From positions 12,068 to 76,067 of the forward strand of contig CAYVFB010000006.1 of assembly GCA_964450305.1 (NCBI GenBank): 64,000 bases of DNA. Direction: 5' to 3'. Origin of the DNA: JAAYJG01 sp964450305 (GTDB lineage Bacteria; Bacillota; Clostridia; DSM-8532). Within the stretch, counting starts at the first letter, position 1, and each line of letters opens with the position of its first letter. The translations under genes were made by a program, and so were the position numbers. This document shows, one piece after another, positions 59,686 to 64,000 of this stretch. Below the pieces are notes generated by a model, which searched no databases, was not told the DNA's origin, and was given only the letters and a program-made list of their open reading frames with translations.

Positions 59686-60654
59686 CTAATTCAGGATTCT
59701 GTTATAAATCAGATAAAACCCCTTCAATCGAATGAGATCCTTCAAGCCTTTCAGGCCATTAAAGGTATTTCTGGTTATCCTCTTTTCCAAAGCTTTGATT
59801 TCTGGTAACTCCAGGAAATCCAGCGAACGGAACTGTTTAAAATATAAATAGAATAAAAGGGAGAACTTCTCCCGGAAAACACTGTTTTCAAATGCTTTCG
59901 CAAACCTTTCAGGAAGATTCCGCTTGCGCATCGTTTCCATTAGAATATCAAGTGCTTTGGCTGTTCCTTTCATTCGGTTTTGGTTGATGATATAAATCGA
60001 GTTTTTGCTCCCGAGCACATAATGATATATATTCCTGTTAATGTGAACTGCATTCGTGCAATAGCACAGATACTGATATAAAAAAAGATCGTCCTCGGTG
60101 TGCGTCAGAGACGTGTTGAAGCTAATTGAAAATTCCTGAATGATACTTCGCTTATACAAACCTGTAGAAGCAAACATTCGTATTTCCCGTGAGCAGATTC
60201 GCTTAAACAATTTCTTGATATCCTTAAAAACATGGGAGCTATAGGGAAAACTCCAATCCCGGATCACTGTTCCGTCCTTCCATTGAGGAATATGGTTGCC
60301 AAAAGCGAAATCATATCCCTGAAGAATCGCCTGATATAAGACATCCAGGGTATCCGGGTTCAGATAATCATCTGCATCTGCAAAAAAGATGTATTGGCCT
60401 TTTGCGGCAGATACAGCCCTGTTTCTTGCCTGGCTGACCCCTTGATTGTCCTGATCAAACAGCAAAAACGGAAAAGAACTCTCCTTGGCCAGTTGATTCA
60501 ATACATCAAGTGTATTATCTGTTGATCCATCATTTACGACAATCCATTCAAATTGCCGTAAAGTTTGAGAGCAGATGGTTTCATGCAGGTGTGGCAGCGT
60601 ATCTGCCGCATTATAAGCCGGTGTTACAATAGAAATAATAATATCATTATTCAT
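59686..60654 (-). CDS. Glycosyltransferase family 2 protein
   Basis: 322 residues. GT-A fold with ISIVTPAYNAADTLPHLHETI at the start, WIVVNDGSTDNT near 35, QDNQGVSQARNRAVSAAKG and the metal-binding FFADADDYL near 91. The C-terminal 120 residues are helical, with aromatic-rich segments. It would add a sugar to a lipid-linked or surface glycan; the specificity is not readable. A flippase gene follows upstream on the same strand, so the region may be part of a cell-surface polysaccharide locus. AAGGAAT precedes the ATG. Confidence 0.9.
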   Translation of the reverse strand: MNNDIIISIVTPAYNAADTLPHLHETICSQTLRQFEWIVVNDGSTDNTLDVLNQLAKESSFPFLLFDQDNQGVSQARNRAVSAAKGQYIFFADADDYLNPDTLDVLYQAILQGYDFAFGNHIPQWKDGTVIRDWSFPYSSHVFKDIKKLFKRICSREIRMFASTGLYKRSIIQEFSISFNTSLTHTEDDLFLYQYLCYCTNAVHINRNIYHYVLGSKNSIYIINQNRMKGTAKALDILMETMRKRNLPERFAKAFENSVFREKFSLLFYLYFKQFRSLDFLELPEIKALEKRITRNTFNGLKGLKDLIRLKGFYLIYNRILN

Positions 60655-60669
60655 TGGTATTCCTTTCTT

Positions 60670-60700
60670 ATTTACACCGGGGACAGGTTCCAGTGTAAAA
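60670..60700 (+). repeat. REP-like element, copy 5
   Basis: ATTTACACCGG, core GGACAGGTT, then CCAGTGTAAAA. It sits directly upstream of the glycosyltransferase ribosome site. A degenerate partial copy (GACAGGTTCCGGTGG) follows at 60711. Confidence 0.85.
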
Positions 60701-60739
60701 AATTAGTTTTTGACAGGTTCCGGTGGCTCACCCTATGGT

Positions 60740-60795
60740 TTAGTTTTACCAAGGTACCTGTCCCTTCTGGTTCAATTTGATTAAAGGACCCGGAC
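60740..60795 (-). repeat. GAGGGACAGGT-family repeat at the 3' end of the flippase gene
   Basis: On the minus strand it reads GAACCAGAAGGGACAGG then TACCTTGGT, as in the array at 46772. The last codons of the flippase gene lie in it. Confidence 0.75.
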
Positions 60796-62284
60796 CCCCT
60801 CCCTCTGCCTTCCCTTCTGGCTTAAACTGCAGGAAGTAGAGTGGTAATAAATAAAGAATGCCAAAGGCTGCACATTTTGTAATAAGATCCATAAGACCGC
60901 TTTCAAACAAGGTTATATTTCTGATAAAAAGTCCCGCAATTGTGGCTGGAGCACAGCAAAGGAGCATGCGCGGAAGGATTGCCCCATAGAATTTCAGCAC
61001 ATTAAAGCCTATAACCTTGTAATAGACAAAGTTGATGGCCACAAAGTCCCCGACAAACAGCATGATTCCTGTTCCCAGAGCAGCGCCCACGGCACCGATG
61101 CGATTGACAAGAAAAACACTTAGAACCAGGTTCATCACAGCGGAAACCAACAGGATCCAAACCCTTAACCGGTGCTTGTTCATGGCAAAAAGCATGTTCA
61201 CATGGGTGCTCTGAATTAAAACAATTCCCAGTGGAACGATGATCACCATCGTGAATATATAAGCGTTTTCAAAGCCAAGCCCGTCCAGCCAGACATTCAG
61301 AAACTGCTTGCCAAACAGCCAGAATCCCAGGATGATAGGAATAATGATCATAGATTGTAAATGGCTGGTTTTATGCAAAAAATCGTTGATTTTGCTTTCT
61401 CTGTCACGTTCATTGGTGAGCATGGACAGCGTGGGCAGTGTTACCCCGGATATGACAGTGGCAAATTCCTTGAAATGCTGTATGATTGTCTGTCCCGCGT
61501 TATATTCCGCCACCGTATTGGTGGTGGTCATAATCCCCAGCAGCACATTGTCCGTTCTCCAATAAAAATAGTCAATGATCTGTGTGATAAAGGTGAACAG
61601 CGTGAATAGAAATATTTCTCCAAGCAGCTGCTTGTTCTTGAAGCGGAAATCAAACCTCAGTTTGAGCTTGATTCGTGAATACAGGAAATTGAACAGATTT
61701 ATCGACTGGTTCAGGGCTACGTCAACCACAGCCAGCGCGAATATATCAAAACCCATCTTGAAAAGCACGTATATCAACACAAAGCGCAGCACAATACGAA
61801 TGATCAAAGTAGTGTTGAATACAGAAAATTGATTGTGCCCCTTCATATACGAGTAAAAGGCTGTAAAGGGAAGCGTTATGATCGCATCCATCGAATAAAT
61901 AATAAACAGCGTTTTAGCTGTTGCGACCTGACCTGCTTCAAACGCAAAGATGAATTCCAGTCTCAAGTATAAAAAAACCGCCGATACAAGGGCAATCAGG
62001 CCAATACCGCAATAAAACAGGAAAGCCATCGAAACGATCTGATGCTCTGCCTTAGTGTCAATGCCTGAATATTTCGCGATATACCGCACGATTGTATTGC
62101 CAAGCCCCAGTTGTAAAAGCGCTGAATAGGATGTAACCGTTAAAACGATTGTCAGAACCCCATAACCAGATTTTCCGATAACCCGAATGATCAAGGGGAC
62201 TGTAATAAAGCCAATCACAACCGATGTGATGATACGGATGAGCGAAATAAGTGCTTCTTTTTTGATATTAATCTTCTTAGACAA
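60746..62284 (-). CDS. Polysaccharide flippase, Wzx/MATE-like
   Basis: 512 residues with about twelve to fourteen predicted membrane helices. VIGFITVPLIIRVIGKSGYGVL and LLQLGLGNTIVRYIAKYSG are typical of the polysaccharide biosynthesis (Wzx/PST) family that moves lipid-linked repeat units across the membrane. The TTG at 62284 has AGGAGGG six bases upstream; the longer frame from 62362 adds a Gly/Pro/Arg-rich segment with no ribosome site. The C-terminal residues GPLIKLNQKGQVPW are encoded by repeat DNA, suggesting that the original end was replaced. Confidence 0.87.
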   Translation of the reverse strand: MSKKINIKKEALISLIRIITSVVIGFITVPLIIRVIGKSGYGVLTIVLTVTSYSALLQLGLGNTIVRYIAKYSGIDTKAEHQIVSMAFLFYCGIGLIALVSAVFLYLRLEFIFAFEAGQVATAKTLFIIYSMDAIITLPFTAFYSYMKGHNQFSVFNTTLIIRIVLRFVLIYVLFKMGFDIFALAVVDVALNQSINLFNFLYSRIKLKLRFDFRFKNKQLLGEIFLFTLFTFITQIIDYFYWRTDNVLLGIMTTTNTVAEYNAGQTIIQHFKEFATVISGVTLPTLSMLTNERDRESKINDFLHKTSHLQSMIIIPIILGFWLFGKQFLNVWLDGLGFENAYIFTMVIIVPLGIVLIQSTHVNMLFAMNKHRLRVWILLVSAVMNLVLSVFLVNRIGAVGAALGTGIMLFVGDFVAINFVYYKVIGFNVLKFYGAILPRMLLCCAPATIAGLFIRNITLFESGLMDLITKCAAFGILYLLPLYFLQFKPEGKAEGGGPGPLIKLNQKGQVPW

Positions 62285-62351
62285 AATAACCCTCCTGCGT
62301 TTTATTTCAATATAACGAGGCCCAGATGGGCCCCCGCCCCGTCTTAACGTA

Positions 62352-62372
62352 TTTTCAGCCAAGGGCTGAAAA
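62352..62372 (-). repeat. Hairpin between the GH-like and flippase genes
   Basis: TTTTCAGCC at 62352-62360 pairs perfectly with GGCTGAAAA at 62364-62372, 3-base loop. There is no T-run on the minus strand after it, so a terminator role is doubtful. Confidence 0.6.
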
Positions 62373-62387
62373 CCTGAAAAAATCTGT

Positions 62388-62418
62388 ATTTACACTGGAA
62401 CCTGTCCCCTGTGTAAAT
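62388..62418 (-). repeat. REP-like element, copy 6
   Basis: Reverse orientation: ATTTACACTGG, AACCTGTCC, CCTGTGTAAAT. It begins eight bases after the stop of the GH-like gene. Confidence 0.85.
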
Positions 62419-62425
62419 GACTTCT

Positions 62426-63898
62426 CTATTTCCTGGTTTCATAAAGTATTTTCTCTGTTGTGGTTCCTCGAATCGTTACTTTTTGATCATATGGATTGAT
62501 AAAAAGTCTGTCTTCCAAAAAAACCACATCCAAAAGGCATTCCTTCTTTGCAGGGGATTTTTCTTCGAAAAATCCAGCATTGAGCGACCCGTTTATAACC
62601 CTGTATATTTCATATTCACCATCGGTTGCATAAAAACCATTCGGAGGAAGAGTATAGTTTTTATGTGTAATGTTCTTATCGCTGAAGTTTGCGATGACCT
62701 CCCACCCATTTGTAAACAGCGTTCTTTGGACAAGCCTGTCCTTGCTGATAAACTGATGAGACACCATTGTTTCACCACCGACGCATTCAAAAAATGCACC
62801 GGCCAGGTGAATGCTTGACAGGAACTCCGCCTCATGCTCATCCCAATAGGCCTTGCTTTGTGGCATGATCAAAGGCATACAGCCATAAAGCACCGTGAAT
62901 AAATCCTTTTTCTGCCAATAAGCGGGTACCTTCGAAATGCTGTCGCCCGTATACCAGGTGGATGCAATACTGCTGTGATAAACAAGCTGGAACAGCGGAA
63001 TCCTGCGGGTGGCATCCATATTGTATTTTTCATACTCCTCCCCCAGCTCGGAAACCGGCTCCAGCCAGGAATAAGCCGCATTTGGAGATGCAACAATCGT
63101 CAGTACGCCTTCACTGTAATCCATCTGGTTCATCGCATAGTCCCGAATATCCTCGCTTCCCATAATCAAACCGTATTTATCTCTTATCGCCTGCAGATAG
63201 GATTTCCTATTGCTCATATCCTCCTGCCGTGTCGTCGGATGCTTTGAAGAGTAGCATTCCATCAAGCCTAAGGAAAGAATTACGTCGAAAAACCTTGCGT
63301 TATAACTATTTCGGATCAGATCGTTACCGATGCGGGGTTCTCCGTAATGCCAGAATGCAGTGGAACAGACAGTATAACCTTCGACCGGCTTCCCATTTAA
63401 ATAGCGAACCCAGTTCTTCTGCATCCCCCCATCCGATGTGACCACCACATCTGCCGGATAGGCGTCGGTGCGTATATGGGGCAGATTAGCTGGAATCTCC
63501 TCCGGATCCCACACATCCGTGTCGATATCATACCTTCCGGTAAGAAAACCCCGATCAGAAGCATACTGTATCAAATCAGGATTCTGATCCTTCTCATGCA
63601 CATACCAGGATTTATAAAAGGAAAAAATCGCTTTTTGAACACCAAATGCCCTTAACCTGTCGATGAAGCTTTTATCCCCCAAATCCTCCAAAAGCCAGAA
63701 ATCGCAAGCTCCGATCAGCTTCTCCGTGTTAGGATTTATTTTAGTTTTCATGCTTAAGGACAGGATGCTTTCCTGACTATAACGGTGCTGATGGTACAGC
63801 TTTGCCATGGTCACATAGCCCTCATCTTCAATCGTTGCAAACACCAGCTTCCTTGCTTCTGTAAAGCTTCCCTTCGATGGCCACAGCTTGATCTGCAT
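62426..63898 (-). CDS. Glycoside hydrolase-like protein, probably 5'-disrupted
   Basis: 490 residues from the only available ATG. Segments such as RYDIDTDVWDP, RIPLFQLVYHSSIASTWYTGD, KKDLFTVLYGCMPLIMP and LVQRTLFTNGWEVIANFSD resemble a TIM-barrel glycosidase group (DUF5696/GH101-like). The assignment to a fold is moderate and the substrate is unknown. No ribosome site precedes the ATG. In the same frame, coding-like sequence (ENPWDTSVKFVPSE) continues upstream to a TAA (RC of 63971-63973), and beyond it the frame is open to the window edge, so this looks like the 3' part of a larger gene with a nonsense codon. A palindromic repeat (62561-62593) lies in the C-terminal part. Confidence 0.55.
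   Translation of the reverse strand: MQIKLWPSKGSFTEARKLVFATIEDEGYVTMAKLYHQHRYSQESILSLSMKTKINPNTEKLIGACDFWLLEDLGDKSFIDRLRAFGVQKAIFSFYKSWYVHEKDQNPDLIQYASDRGFLTGRYDIDTDVWDPEEIPANLPHIRTDAYPADVVVTSDGGMQKNWVRYLNGKPVEGYTVCSTAFWHYGEPRIGNDLIRNSYNARFFDVILSLGLMECYSSKHPTTRQEDMSNRKSYLQAIRDKYGLIMGSEDIRDYAMNQMDYSEGVLTIVASPNAAYSWLEPVSELGEEYEKYNMDATRRIPLFQLVYHSSIASTWYTGDSISKVPAYWQKKDLFTVLYGCMPLIMPQSKAYWDEHEAEFLSSIHLAGAFFECVGGETMVSHQFISKDRLVQRTLFTNGWEVIANFSDKNITHKNYTLPPNGFYATDGEYEIYRVINGSLNAGFFEEKSPAKKECLLDVVFLEDRLFINPYDQKVTIRGTTTEKILYETRK
62561..62593 (-). repeat. Palindromic coding repeat inside the GH-like gene
   Basis: Hairpin GGATTTTT/AAAAATCC (about 62555-62575) followed by AGCATTGAGCGACCCGTT. Bases 62569-62593 match the permease repeat with three mismatches in 25. 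On the coding strand it gives NGSLNAGFFEEKSP, parallel to NGSLIAGFYVIKSS in the other orientation of the permease repeat. Confidence 0.7.
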
Positions 63899-64000
63899 GT
63901 TATGGTTCGAGGTGGTTTCAGACGGGACGAACTTTACAGAAGTATCCCATGGGTTCTCTGAAATGACTGATTACAAATCTGCGTATATATGTAGCACATC

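Noticed and set aside
1..64000. tRNA or rRNA genes
   Set aside because: No cloverleaf with GTTCGAATC-type T-loop or conserved rRNA segment was found on either strand by eye; a covariance search would be needed to exclude small RNAs fully.

Overview
The window looks like a scaffold piece from an anaerobic, endospore-forming member of the Clostridia. It carries spoIVA, two CotF-type coat proteins, a SpoVK-like double AAA ATPase and a DacF-type carboxypeptidase. Energy metabolism is fermentative (pta-ackA). TTG starts, strong GGAGG ribosome sites and sigma-A-like promoters are typical of low/medium-GC Firmicutes. A run of exactly 100 N (38292-38391) inside a tandem repeat shows this is a draft assembly. 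I cannot name the species.

Layout. 1-8.4 kb: partial DUF445 protein, YtqA-like radical SAM protein, trmFO, hflK-hflC, a lipid kinase and the AAA protein. 8.5-12.7 kb: pta, ackA, aspartate kinase. 13.2-21.2 kb: an aromatic amino acid operon (aroF-aroB-aroA-aroC-pheA-aroE-aroK) that begins with a consensus promoter, a Phe/Tyr-rich leader peptide and an intrinsic terminator, the layout of classical transcription attenuation. 21.3-29.2 kb: a glycan-use locus with a GH88 unsaturated glucuronyl hydrolase, a YesN/YesM-type two-component system and a lipoprotein-permease-permease sugar ABC transporter. 29.2-35.7 kb: a five-unit array of 81-bp hairpins, an L,D-transpeptidase, a D,D-carboxypeptidase, an aminotransferase, a GntR regulator and coat proteins. 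36.1-40.0 kb: GtrA-like protein and a NitT/TauT-type ABC transporter preceded by a riboswitch-like leader. 40.1-48.0 kb: queA, a LiaF-like membrane protein, tgt, yajC, rimM, trmD, rarA, a Cys/Pro/Glu/Asn-repeat protein and a Fur-family regulator. 48.9-56.2 kb: spoIVA, an M18 aminopeptidase and a 1204-residue stalk/propeller/TPR/S41 chimera. 56.3-64.0 kb, minus strand: tyrosine recombinase, acetyltransferase-like protein, VanZ-like protein, GT2 glycosyltransferase, Wzx-type flippase and a glycoside hydrolase-like protein whose reading frame continues upstream past a stop codon.

The most unusual property is the density of small palindromic repeats, several of which lie inside genes. One family (about 31 bp, core GGACAGGTT) occurs six times, is inserted in frame in aroC and forms the C-terminus of rarA. 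A related 32-40-bp family forms tandem arrays and supplies the end of the flippase. A third family (hairpin GGATTTT/AAAATCC plus a flank containing GAGCGACCCGTT or an AATCCGGGAGTGT-type segment) is translated in three unrelated genes: the L,D-transpeptidase, the ABC permease and the GH-like protein. This resembles the coding palindromic elements known from Rickettsia. The aro attenuator, the leader at 36.9-37.1 kb and these coding repeats are the three observations I would follow first.
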